Below the pieces are notes generated by a model. The model was not told the origin of the DNA and ran no database searches. It was given only the letters and a program-made list of their open reading frames with translations. A stretch of DNA of 64,000 nt from Impatiens glandulifera (lineage: Eukaryota; Streptophyta; Magnoliopsida; Ericales; Balsaminaceae), in assembly GCF_907164915.1 (NCBI RefSeq), contig NC_061862.1:123655533-123719532 (forward strand). The letters run 5' to 3'. This document shows positions 23,349-34,040 of this stretch, in pieces. The position numbers were made by a program, and so were the translations under genes. Numbering within the stretch: position 1 is the first letter of the stretch; each line of letters starts with the position of its first letter.

Positions 23349-25907
23349 CTATTCCGAGTCCGAGAAGTCATAGCAGGCTATCAGATTCTTGTTCCGCTTT
23401 TTCTTCGCTGGTTGCGGTTGACTAGCCGGTTCGGAGACTCGTTGTTTTGTGGGCCGCCGATGTAGGTGCACTTCAGCTTCTTCTTCGATGTAAGTGGCCT
23501 GATCCGGTATACTCTCGATAACCGTGTCAGTTACCACATTCAGCAGGTCGGCCACTTGAGTTTTCTTCGAAGGTTCTCTTTTCCGTTTCGCCGGTATCGA
23601 AGAAGCAGCGGTTTCCTTCTTCATTTTGTTAGCGGTTGCATAGACTTCTAGCCTCTGACTTTCCCTTTCCAACCGAGCAGCATCCTTCGCAGCTTGAGCG
23701 GCGGCTGCCTTCTTTGCAAGTCCCGGGAACATAGCTTCTGCCCTTCGAATTCGCTCGGCCTCTTCTTCCTCGGTAAATTGCGATGATCGTGGTGCCTCCT
23801 TTTCTTTTCTTGTTTCATCGTCCAGCGCATACTGGACCTTCTTAGCCGCTCGGGCATCAGCCTCTATAGTCGCGACATCCGCATTCATCTTGGCTTGGAG
23901 CAGTTCGGCAACTTGTGCGGAAAGCGCCTTGAGTTCGTCCTCGAGACCGGCATTCTTCTTTTCAAGTTCGGAGACCCGTCCGAGTGTTGTGCCGACTAGG
24001 TCGTTAGCAACCTCCGTCAATCGTTGATCGGTCTCTCTTTCAAGCCGGGCAAAGTTCTCTTTTATCTCGGAGGTCGTATCCTCCAAAATTACGGTTCGCT
24101 TTAGGTGTTTGCTGCGCAGAACCGCTTCTTCCCGTTGATCTTCATCGATTTATGAGAACCGTTCTTCCGTTCTCTCCAAAAGTTGCCTTGTGGTGTTGGC
24201 GAACTTGAGTGCCGAGCAAACGGTTCTTTGGAATTTCTCCTTCAAAGGGAAAACCTCGGAGTCTTCAAACTCTTGAAAGCGGCTCTCAACCCATTCTTTT
24301 GTGACAGCCGGTTTGGAGACTTCCGGTTCAGAGCTTTCCGGTTGTTTGAGTGGAGATTTCCCGGTGAGAGGAGGGTCCGTCCTTTCATCGGAATCCTCTG
24401 TTGCTGGATTTTCCCTTGGAGGTGTCGGACAGTGAGCTGGATTCGTATCGATCCGGGGAGCTATATAGACCGGTATTTCCCTTTGACCGTACATTGCCTC
24501 CAGCCGGTCAATTTCTTGAATAAGATCTCGTTTGGCTTTTTCAAGCCTTTCCAACACCAGCGATGTTAAGGTGTCCTCCGATCCCACCTCTTCGAACTTC
24601 GCCGTAATCTTCTGGATGCGTATGATTAGCTTCCGTAGTTGTGCTCGCGGTTTTAAGAGGTAGGTTCGGTTTAGTACCTCTTCAACGGTATCAGATTTAG
24701 TGAGATCCATGACCACGTCCTCCACTTCCTTCAGTCTTTGGAAGCATTCCTCGTCGGTGTAGCCCGGTAGGATGTGCCTATATCGTTTACCGAACCGGTG
24801 CTCGTGCCATTCCTGGTTAATTTCCTCAATGTTATCGGCTCGCTATTCAGTGACTTTTAGGAGTTTGAGCGCTATCCTATCGGCTTCTGCCTCTTCGTCC
24901 TCCTCCTCCTCATCGTCACCGTTTCCTTCACCGGCTTCTTCACCGCCTTCGGTGGTCTCAGGGTTTGCGTCAGGACCGGCATTATCGGGACTTTGGCCCG
25001 AATGCTCTTCTTCGTTGCCCGATTTTTCGTCATCGGTCTTTTCTGATTCGGATCTTTCAGAGTTGGAGGCCGACTCTTCATCCTCCGTTGGCGGTGGCAG
25101 TTCCGAGAAGACTATTTTCTCTTTTCCTTTGCTCTCGGCCTTTTCTTTCGTCGGGGCCGCTTTCTTGCCGACTTTCTTCTTTCGGCCACCTTTGGAACCG
25201 GGGGTCGGCTGCTTCCTTTCCAGGAATTGTTTGGACCGAATCAGGCTTCTTGAGGAGATGGTGACGCCGGGACCGATGTTGAGATTATGGTGAAGGAAGA
25301 TCTTACCTAGAGGAACAGCGTATCCCCATGACCGGTTTGAGTCCGGTTTCACCATTTCCATTAAATTGTGGAACACTGCCTTTGCCTAGTTAACCTTTGT
25401 TCCCTCTATCAGGCCGACCAACATCCTGATTTTGTCCTTGGTTAGGCTGCTGTAGTTTCCTCCCATTGCTAGAATCGCCCTTGCGAAGATATCACAAATT
25501 GGAATATACTCCGGTTTCAACGTTGATTTGCTACCAGATACTTTTATCGGCTCCTTAGTCGCCGAGAGTATCTGGTAAGCTGCCTCAAAGGTTTTAATCT
25601 CTATGTCTGCCGTTGCATCCTGGCCGGCTGTTGGAAGGCGCAGGCTCTTTGCCACCGATGCCTCGGTGAGCTTTATTTCAGTACCGCATACAGTTGCGGT
25701 GATCTTATTGTAAGAGATGGTTGCGGTATTGAAAAATTCCGTAACCGCATCCTTATATAGAACATGAGGACCGCCAAGAAAAAAATATTCCAGACCGGCT
25801 TTGGCTACCCGGTCAATAACCTCCTTTGCCGCAGACGTGCCTTTCTGTCGGATTTCCTCGAAATCCACCTGAATCAAGTGCTTAAACAAGGCCGAATCGC
25901 GCCCCAT
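23349..25907 (-). pseudogene. Element D extra ORF C: shared domain plus acidic and coiled-coil tail
   Basis: A single frame of 852 codons is broken by three stops: TAG near 25386 (where paralogs have Trp in an NW pair), TAG at about 24843 and TAA at about 24150. Residues 1 to ~195 are homologous to ORFs A and B (IQVDFEE, LEYFFLGG, TEFFNTATI, LRLPTAG, FHNLMEMV). Next is a basic patch (GGRKKKVGKKA), then a strongly acidic Glu/Ser/Asp linker. A long helical, charged region follows with a coiled-coil heptad look (VSELEKKNAGLEDELKALSA). The C-terminus is rich in Lys/Arg clusters (PAKRKREPSKK, PAKKKRNKN) and ends in CYDFSDSE. Nuclear localisation is plausible. A TATA box lies about 110 bp upstream of the ATG. 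Function unknown. Confidence 0.75.
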
Positions 25908-26012
25908 CTTAGAGAGTTTGAGAAAGTTTGAGGAATAACCGCTTCAGAGAGTTTGAGAGCATAGAGAGAGAAAGTAGTTTCGCGTGAGAATGAAATAGAA
26001 TGGCCGAGAGTC

Positions 26013-26021
26013 CCTTTTATA
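26013..26021 (-). promoter_or_regulatory. TATA box upstream of ORF C
   Basis: Minus-strand TATAAAAGG lies about 106 bp before the ATG. A short CT-rich leader follows. The box has the same core as the LTR promoter of D. Confidence 0.55.
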
Positions 26022-26469
26022 GGTGCGGTTTGGAAGCCCAACCGTCCCATCAACATTGGGCGGGAGTTTTCCCTCCAAGTTGAAAGGGCGGCAAACCATG
26101 GGCGGGAGTGAAAAGGCGCCAATCCGTGGGCGGTAAACCAGGTGGCGGGAGTTTTGGGCGGGACATTTCCCTCCAAAAGATTTGCTTTCGCCATTGATGA
26201 CACAACCCTCTTTTGAGACCGATTGATGCACCGGCTTTCTAGAGTTAACCGGTTATTTTGAGTAAGCAGAGTTTTGCAAACTTTTGATTTTAAGCGATTT
26301 TCCTTTCTGACCGGATAATGGCGCGGTTATAATTTGAAGATGTGAACCGGTTACTTAGATATATATTCAAGGTATTAAGAAGACCCGGTCATTTAAACTG
26401 AAATGAAATTTTATTCAAGAGACAATACATAAAGAGAACTGAAAGATAGTTCGGTGCGAAAATAGGCAT

Positions 26470-27176
26470 TTAAGAAGTAAAAACCATTTTGGAGAACTTT
26501 TCTTCCACTGCATCCACATCAAGGATGTTTGAGGGGGATGCCGGTGTACCCGGTCCAAACTCTGGCCGGTATTTGAGAATCATCTTACTTATGTGAGGTG
26601 CATAGCCGAGACCTTTCTTGGTCAGCACCATTTCTTCAGGTTTTGAAAGATGACCGCTGACCAATTGATAGTCGTTTTCCTGAAGATATGGGTCACCATG
26701 TTGTAGGTATTCTTTGAGTACCGCTGATTTGGGGACTGACAGAGAATTAACCGAGTCACAATCTCAAGAAGGAGTTGAGCATTACGACCGAGGCGGGTTT
26801 TTAACCCATAGTTTTCCACTAGATCAAGGGTTCCAGAGAAGAGTAGTGCATAATAGAATGCATCAATTCCCTCCAGAGTCGGGAAATCAGAGAACCCTTC
26901 CGTGGGTAGGTTGAGTAGGGAGGCAAATTCGGCTTCATCAAGCCAGAAGGTGTGGTCCCTTACCGTAGAGACAATGTAGTTTCCCCTGATGCAGGCACTT
27001 CTGAAGAATGCTTTGACATCCTCAATCAATATGGGACCGGATTCTTCGAGGAAGGTTCGAAGGCCGGTATCAATAAGGGATTCAAACATGGTTTTCTTTG
27101 CATGATTTCCGTCCCATTCTTCCATACAAGAGTTGAAATCGACACTCAAAAAGTTTCCTAGGGTTCTGCTCGGCAT
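26470..27176 (-). pseudogene. Element D extra ORF B (frameshifted)
   Basis: The protein begins MPSRTLGNFLSVDFNSC at a clear ATG. It is homologous to ORFs A and C over its whole length: IDTGLRTFLEE, VKAFFRSACIRGNY, FASLLNLPTEGFSD, INWSAVIFQNLKK. Near 26650 the frame shifts by one base in an A-run. The continuation in the next frame (26664-26470) supplies MVLTKKGLGYAPHIS, FGPGTPASP and the end FSKMVFTS. The total length would be about 235 residues. A strong TATA box and short leader precede it. Resembles plant proteins catalogued as putative plant transposon protein; no enzymatic motif is visible. Confidence 0.75.
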
Positions 27177-27247
27177 GTTTCTAAACTTTGATAGTAGAGA
27201 GAGAGAGTTTATGATTCGAGGTGTGTTGATTTCATGAGGAAAGCTCT

Positions 27248-27256
27248 CCTTTTATA
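27248..27256 (-). promoter_or_regulatory. TATA box upstream of ORF B
   Basis: Minus-strand CTATAAAAGGAG lies about 72-80 bp before the ATG at 27176. A leader rich in CTCTCT follows it. Placement and sequence match a standard plant core promoter. Confidence 0.6.
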
Positions 27257-27630
27257 GAGCCTGTTTTGGAGGGAAAATGTTTGCATTGAAAGACAGTTTT
27301 GTCTCTTTAGAAAAGAGAATCTTTATATTTCCAAGGTCACTGGGAAGAGTGTGCTTTTTGACTATTTTCAGTTCTCGAGGTAGGTATTAGTTGAGAAGGA
27401 ACCAAGTTAGTTGGGTATTGATTACTTGTGTTAGTTGGGAGTTACCTCATTAATTAAAGATCCCATTTTCATTAATGCACTAACATAATGAAGAGTAATC
27501 AGAAGAGACCGAGGGAATCATAGATAAAAACCGATGACAAACAAAAGAAAAGTCGAAGTGATCATAATGATGTTGGATAAAGATACACCCGGTACATGCA
27601 GCAAAACGACCGGGTGCAGGAAGGAGTGAC

Positions 27631-28392
27631 TCAGTGTGCGTGGGAGTTGACGACACCGATAGGGTTGTTACGACGGTTCCTTCTCCTCCAAGCCCTCTCA
27701 AACCGCTCATAGAAAGAGTCGGTTATCTCTTTGGTCAGCACTTGGGCTTGGTTCAGACCTTCTCCGGAACAGGTCGGAACACCAAGCTCCACAAGAAGGC
27801 ACCTTAGTTGGGGGATGAAGCCGATTGATCGGATACCAACCATCCAGATGAGGACGTCAAACAGCACCTTGGACCAGTTCACCGGTGTATCGGTGATTAT
27901 AGCCGCCATCATGTTGAAGGTCGAGTTGCAGTAGGTATTTGTGACATCTCTCCCGAAGATGCTCCTACCGATCACATCATTGAGAAGCTGATATTCAGCT
28001 CTCAAGTGTGATTTTGTGCCGTGATCTTCAACCGGTTCGTCAGACCGTGCGAGGGTAAGGGAGATCTCGGCCTTTATGTTGGCCGGAACATCGAGATCTG
28101 TCAACCCTTGCTTTGGCAGGCTAAAGCACCGTGCAAAGTCTCTTTCGGTGAAATCAAAGACGATACCTCCCACTTTAGATTGGATGTGAGTTTCAAAGTG
28201 GGGGGTCCCCCTGAATACCCTAGCGTGATAGAAAAACTCTAGTATTGATTCAGGATAAATGGTGTGTTTGTCGTCTAGGAAGTACCGAAGACCGGTATCT
28301 TCCAGGGATTTGATCATCTTATACACCTCATAGTGCTCTGTGCTTGAACAGGATTGAAAATCAACCTGAAGGATGTTGGGGAACTGAGACAT
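27631..28392 (-). CDS. Element D extra ORF A, intact, unknown function
   Basis: An uninterrupted 253-residue frame opens MSQFPNILQVDFQSC. Blocks shared with ORFs B and C are VDF near the start, LEDTGLRYFLDD, ILEFFYHARVFRG, FSLPKQGLTDLD, and VNWSKVLFDVLIWMV at about residues 170-185. The C-terminus is basic (RAWRRRNRRN). No signal peptide, membrane segment or known catalytic motif is visible. It starts 512 bp after the end of pol, in the sense of the element, and has a TATA-like box 62 bp upstream. I recall similar proteins from TE-rich Lamiales genomes under unreliable names, but this is unchecked. It could be a captured host gene or a lineage-specific retroelement gene. Confidence 0.72.
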   Translation of the reverse strand: MSQFPNILQVDFQSCSSTEHYEVYKMIKSLEDTGLRYFLDDKHTIYPESILEFFYHARVFRGTPHFETHIQSKVGGIVFDFTERDFARCFSLPKQGLTDLDVPANIKAEISLTLARSDEPVEDHGTKSHLRAEYQLLNDVIGRSIFGRDVTNTYCNSTFNMMAAIITDTPVNWSKVLFDVLIWMVGIRSIGFIPQLRCLLVELGVPTCSGEGLNQAQVLTKEITDSFYERFERAWRRRNRRNNPIGVVNSHAH

Positions 28393-28453
28393 TTTTGCCT
28401 TAGTGAGAGAATGATCTTTTGTCTTGTGAGTGTTTTGGTGAATGTTCGCTTCA

Positions 28454-28461
28454 CTTAAATA
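28454..28461 (-). promoter_or_regulatory. TATA-like box upstream of ORF A
   Basis: Minus-strand TATTTAAG lies about 62 bp before the ATG at 28392. It is weaker than the boxes of ORFs B and C, but its position is similar. Confidence 0.4.
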
Positions 28462-28904
28462 CTAGTTTGGGAATATCCTATTGTCCAGGTATTTCATGAG
28501 ATGATATCTATTAACTGCAGGATAAGAGGTATTGCATGAAATAAGTATGTTTGCAGTATAGGGTGTTGGTCATAGACCTGGACTGTGAAAGATATCAACA
28601 GATCTTCACGTCTTTTTAGGTGCGACCAATTTACTTTGAAAGGGCAATGTTTCAGAACAGATATCTTTAAACACTGATAATTATTCCACTTCTATTTGGA
28701 ATTCAAATAATCTAGGATAACCTGCTTCCAAACCGGTCAGTCATCAGTTGTTCATCCGATGCGGTTATTTGGTGCATGCACCAAGTAGCCGGTCGATGTA
28801 CTCTATCTGATGAGCTGGGCGGTTCTTCTATAGGTATCTTGAAAATTTGAAGTCCAACAGTTTAGGAGGAACTACCGGTTTTATCTGTCCGAACCGGTTT
28901 CCCT

Positions 28905-31900
28905 TTAAGCATCCTTAGGAAGGATCTGACTAATGTCAGTTAAACCGAGAGTAAGTCTGAATTGAGAGAACTTAGCTTCCTGTAGAGGCTTCGTGAAGAT
29001 ATCGGCTACTTGTTGGTCCGTCGATACGTATTCCAGCCGGATATGCTTTAGCGTGACATGTTCCCTGATGAAGTGGTGCCTTATGTCAATATGCTTGGTC
29101 CTAGAGTGGAGAACCGGATTGTAAGTTATTGCTATTGCACTCGTGTTGTCACAGAAAATCGGAGACTCTTCGGCTGTGATGCCGAAGTCCTTCAGCTGTT
29201 GTTGGATCCAAAGTAATTGTGAACAGCAGCTTCCGGCCGCCAGATATTCAGCTTCTGCAGTGGATGTGGCCACCGATGTCTGTTTCTTGATATGCCATGA
29301 AACAAGCCGGTCACCTAAGAACTGACATGTTCCGCTGGTCCTTTTTCTATCGATCTTACAGCCTGCATAGTCTGCATCTGAGTAACTCGTTAGATTAAAG
29401 GACGAGTCCTTTGGATACCACAGACCGACATCAGGTGTTCCCTTTAGATACTTCAGTATCCTCTTTGCGGCTGTGTAGTGGGATTGTTTTGGATTTGCTT
29501 GGAATCTTCCACACACACTGACTGCAAACAGAATGTCCGGTCTACTCGCTGTCAAGTATAGGAGAGAACCGATCATGCCCCGGTATGCAATCTGGTCTAC
29601 CGATTGGCCCTCATCATCCCTATCCAATTTAATCGATGAGCTCATTGGAGTAGCCGCCGAGGAGCAAGTGTCCATCCCGAACTTCTTTAGTAGCTCCTTG
29701 GTGTACTTAGGTTGGCTAATGAATGTTCCTTCTTTGAGTTGCTTAACCTGAAGACCTAGGAAGAAACTTAATTCTCCCATCATACTCATTTCAAACTTGT
29801 CAGTCATCATTTTTGAGAATTTATCACATAGCTTAGGATCAGTGGAACCGAAAATGATATCATCTACATAGATTTGAACAAGTAGGATATGTTCCTTCTT
29901 TTCAAATTTAAACAACGTTTTATCCACCGAACCGATGGTGAAATCATGTTGTAATAGAAACGCGGTTAGTGTATCATACCAGGCTCTAGGTGCTTGCTTT
30001 AGACCGTATAAAGCTTTATTTAACCGGTATACATGTTTTGGAAATGCAGCGCTTTTGAAACCGGGTGGTTGTTCAACGTACACTTCTTCACGTAGGTCAC
30101 CGTTCAGAAATGCACTTTTAACATCCATTTGAAAAACCTTAAAGTTTTTGAAAGCAGCAAAGGCTAGAAAAATCATAATGGCTCCAATCCTAGCCACAAG
30201 GGCAAATGATTCTTCAAAATCAATGCCTTCTTCCTGTTTGTAACCTTGCGCCACTAATCTGGCTTTGTTCACCGTGACCAAACCGTCCTCATTGAGTTTG
30301 TTTCTAAATACCCATCTTGTTCCTATGACCGATTGATCTTTCGGTCTAAGGACTAGGTACCAGACTTTACTACTCTCGAACTGGTTTAGCTCTTCTTGCA
30401 TTCCCAAGATCCAATCCGGATCTGACAATGCTTCATCTATTCTTTTCGGTTCAATCTGGGATATAAACGCGGAATTAAAGTATCCTTCCAGAAGTTGACC
30501 CCTAGTTCGAACAGATTCTGAAGGGTCACCTATAATTTGCTCAGGAGGATGTTTACTGTTTCTTCTGAGGTTCAGTTCAGCGATGTCTACCAAATTACCG
30601 TTTACTTGATCAAGGCTAGACATGTCGGTAGGCTGAACGAGATTGTCAGACCGACCAACTTCCTCGGATTGGACCGAAGTGTCAGCTTCCTGTTGTGGAA
30701 CAGCTTGATCCGGCTGGGTTTCAATATTACCCATTTGGTCATGGACAAACAGCCTGAAGACCGGAGTCTCATCTTCACTATCAGAATGGATATTATTATT
30801 TTCCAATCTATTGTGTAGATCAAAGCATGATGCATTATTACTTTCAACCGATTCATCAAAAACAACGTGAATTGTTTCCTCCATGGTTGAAGTTCTATTA
30901 TTATACACTCTATATGCCTTACTTACTGCTGAATAACCTAGCATTATCCCGGTATCGGTTTTTGCATCAAAGGCAGTAAGTTGGGTTTTACCATTTATAT
31001 GTATATAACACTTACAACCGAAAATCTTGAGTTACTTAAGTTTGGGAACCATGTTAAAATAAACTTCATAAGGTGTTTTGTTGTGAAACTTGTTTATTAA
31101 AGACCGGTTTTGTGTATAACATGCAGTGTTGATAGCCTCAGCCAAAAATTTCTGAGCAATGCCGGAGTCGGCTATCATGGACCGTGCGGCTTCCTTAAGA
31201 GTCCGGTTTCTTCTCTCGGCCAGGCCATTTTGTTGAGGAGTCCTAGCACTAGACAACTCGTGTCTAATGCCGGATTCATCAAGATATGCGGTTAATGTAC
31301 TATTGGTAAATTCGGTACCTCGATCCCTTCGAATGCTATTAATGCGTGTTGATTTTTCATTTTGCAGGCGTTTAAGGAGTGTAATCAGGTTTGATACGGT
31401 TTCACGTTTAGATGGTAGAAATATTACCCATGTAAATCTGGAATAATCATCAATAACTACCATGGTGTAAAGCATACCTCCTAGGCTATCAACTTGAATC
31501 GGTCCAAATAAATCCATGTGAAGAAGATCTAAACATCGGCTAGATTGTATATTTCCTTTACTCTTAAAGGTTGACCTAGTTTGTTTACCCATTTGACATG
31601 CTGAGCAGACCTTATCCTGATTAAATACTATATCAGGAATGCCTTCAACTAGCTTTTTACCGCGAATGTAGTTTAAAGTTTTCATGTTTAGATGGTTTAG
31701 TCTCTTATGCCACAACCAGGTTTGATCAGTCTTAGCTATCATGCATATAGGATATTCTACTTTAGTTTTCCAGTCTACCTTGTAGATATTACCTATCCTA
31801 TTTCCGGTTAGCAGTACAATACCTTGAGAGTTCTTAACTAAGCATGCATGTTTAAGAAATTCTACCGTATATCCAGCATCACACATCTGACTAATGCTAA

Positions 31901-32180
31901 GCAGGTTAAAACGTAGGTTTTCAACTAAGAGTACATTATCAATAGTTAGGTTACCATGGACAATCTTACCCTTGCCCGCAGTTCTACCTTTTGAATTGTC
32001 ACCAAAAGTGATGAAAGCACCGGTTTCTATTCTGATATCGGTTAGCAAATTGCTGTTTCCGGTCATGTGCCTGGAGCAACCACTGTCCAAGAACCATTCA
32101 GAGTTTCCTAGCCGTTTCTTTGGGTCCTGCAAAATATTCATATTTACAACTGTTTGGTACCCACATTTACTTGGGTCCAC
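28905..32180 (-). pseudogene. pol of element D: protease, integrase, reverse transcriptase, RNase H
   Basis: All copia pol domains are present in order. Protease: WFLDSGCSRHMTG. Integrase zinc region: HKRLNHLN and CSACQMGK. Integrase core: HMDLFGPI, RRDRGTEF and NGLAERRNRTL, so the catalytic Asp, Asp and Glu are kept. Reverse transcriptase: [28 protein letters not shown] and active site [10 protein letters not shown]. RNase [42 protein letters not shown]. One in-frame TAA at 31032-31034 splits it just after the integrase; both halves share one frame. It makes the cDNA and inserts it; as it stands it would need readthrough or help in trans. The pol start is unclear because gag ends at a stop near 32167. 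Confidence 0.92.
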
Positions 32181-32360
32181 ATGCGATTAGTCCCTTGGGT
32201 ATCCAAACCTTGACAAACCGGACAGTCTTCTTTGCTAGGGTTTTAACCGTCCTTTTGGCACTCGGACTTGTGTATCTTGGTTTTTCTACGAAGGTATTAA
32301 ATGGTGGTGATCTTCAGTGTGGTGAACTTTGGTTTGACCTACGCGGTTCAGGAAAGGCTT

Positions 32361-34001
32361 TCATATTATGAGGATTTCGGCTTTTCTTTTCACAGGGTCA
32401 AGCCACTTCTCAGAGTCGGTTGGACTAACATAGTCGTATTTTAGCTTTTCTTCCCTATAGTATGCGGTCAACTCTTCTTCAGCGGTCCAGGAGCTTTTAA
32501 GGAATCTTATAAGGGGAATGTTACCTCTTGTAAACCTTACTTTCTCTACGGGTTTTTGGTCTTTAGAGCTATCCTCCGTGTATCCTAGGCCAGATTTGCA
32601 ACGAGGATGTCTGTAATGACTACACATTTTCTTTACTATATCACTAGATCTCTTATATGCAGCCATCTTATATTGAAGTCGGGCATTTTCTTCCTCGGTT
32701 AATTCTCTAGTCGGTTCACTAGACTGTTCGGTCTGAGGATCTAGCTCGGTTTCTAAGATAGGGGTATCATCAGGTTTTACGACCTCCAGTTCGGTTATAA
32801 TGGGTACCTCTGGTTCTGTCGGAATGGGTACTATGGGATCAGTTCTAATGTTGAGGTGCTTAGGTAGCATGGCTAGTAGGTTCCTATACTCTTCTACCAT
32901 GTCATTCAATGCATTATATAACTCATCTTTAGTAAATTCTTCAAAAGGAGAGTCGAATACCTGTTCCTCGTTTGCCATGAGACATGTGAGTTCATCATCA
33001 CTGTCACTGTGAGCCCATAAGCTTCCTCCATCATCGGCTATCAGTGCTTTCGGTACCTCACTTCCTTCACCGGTTTGTTGATAATTATTTTGGTTATTTT
33101 GGTAATCCGGTTTCTGGGTATCCCTCCTCGGTTTCCTGCATTCCCACTTAAAATGTCCCAAACAGTTACAATTATAACACCTTACATTGGATTTATCACC
33201 ATAATAGTTGTTTGTCGGTTGGCTTCTTTTCATGAACCTTCCAAACTTCTGTGCAAGCATCGCCATGGCATCTTCGGTGAACTGTTCGGCGGTTCTGATC
33301 GGTACAGGTGCAGGGGCCGGTGCAGGTGCAGGTGCAAGTGCAACTGGTTCTGTAGATGTGATTAGTGCTCTGGTTGATGTTGAGGCCGAGACTTCTTCTT
33401 CAGTCCTAGATCTCATTTCGAACTCATATGCCTTAAGATCTTCGAATACATCGTATAGTTTCATCTTACGTAGGCTCTTTGATTCCCTCATTACCATTGT
33501 CTTTATGTCCCAAGTGCTTGGAAGAGATCTCAAAGCTTTCATAATGACCTCTTTGTTGTCGTACCTCTTGCCAAGAGTTGCTAGCTCATCTAACACACCA
33601 GTGAACCGGTCACTGTACTCCTTCATAGTTTCTCCCGGTTTCATTTTGATGTTTTCAAACTTCTGTGTAGCCACCATTATCTTGTTTTCTTTTGTTCTTT
33701 CATTTCCCTCAAAGATCTGGATAACCGTGTTCCATGTCTCCTTCGCGGTTTTGCAGTCTCTGATCTTGCAGTATATGTTTCTGTCCACATTGTTGGAGAT
33801 CCGGTTTCTAGCGTGATTATCCAGGTTATTTCTTCTCCTATCTTCAGCCGTCCATTCCTTTCTGTCCTTATCAATGAATATCGGTCCTTCGGTCAGAATG
33901 GACTCCATTTCATCATCCAAGGTGATTAAGTGCATGTGCATGCGTGCCTTCCAGTTGGCAAAGTCATCACCTTCTAGCATTGGAGGCCTATCCTGAAACA
34001 T
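32361..34001 (-). CDS. gag of element D
   Basis: A 546-codon open frame starts 26 bp after the primer site. It contains the copia gag core (DDFANWKARMHMHL, NNLDNHARNRI, KETWNTVIQIFEGNERTKEN, MKPGETMKEYSDRFT), an Ala-Pro repeat at about residues 222-234, and a CCHC zinc knuckle at about residues 275-288 (CYNCNCLGHFKWEC). Downstream is an acidic region (HSDSDDELTCLMA). Relatives E and F extend further to VWIPKGL...GPK. In D that end is found in another frame, with a stop at 32167-32169, so a frame change near 32370 probably shortened gag. The protein packages the RNA into cytoplasmic particles. Confidence 0.9.
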   Translation of the reverse strand: MFQDRPPMLEGDDFANWKARMHMHLITLDDEMESILTEGPIFIDKDRKEWTAEDRRRNNLDNHARNRISNNVDRNIYCKIRDCKTAKETWNTVIQIFEGNERTKENKIMVATQKFENIKMKPGETMKEYSDRFTGVLDELATLGKRYDNKEVIMKALRSLPSTWDIKTMVMRESKSLRKMKLYDVFEDLKAYEFEMRSRTEEEVSASTSTRALITSTEPVALAPAPAPAPAPVPIRTAEQFTEDAMAMLAQKFGRFMKRSQPTNNYYGDKSNVRCYNCNCLGHFKWECRKPRRDTQKPDYQNNQNNYQQTGEGSEVPKALIADDGGSLWAHSDSDDELTCLMANEEQVFDSPFEEFTKDELYNALNDMVEEYRNLLAMLPKHLNIRTDPIVPIPTEPEVPIITELEVVKPDDTPILETELDPQTEQSSEPTRELTEEENARLQYKMAAYKRSSDIVKKMCSHYRHPRCKSGLGYTEDSSKDQKPVEKVRFTRGNIPLIRFLKSSWTAEEELTAYYREEKLKYDYVSPTDSEKWLDPVKRKAEILII

Positions 34002-34027
34002 GCTTGCTTGAGTATTGAAACTAACTG

Positions 34028-34039
34028 CTCTGATACCAA
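34028..34039 (-). other. Primer-binding site of element D
   Basis: Minus-strand TGGTATCAGAGC, the initiator-Met tRNA complement, lies between the 5' LTR and gag. Confidence 0.92.
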
Positions 34040-34040
34040 T

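Noticed and set aside
23466..24569. Plus-strand frames opposite the ORF C tail
   Set aside because: They are antisense to a continuous minus-strand frame with clear protein features.
24772..25293. Plus-strand Ser-rich open frame opposite ORF C
   Set aside because: It is the complement of the acidic linker of ORF C; Ser-rich text opposite Glu/Asp codons is a shadow effect.
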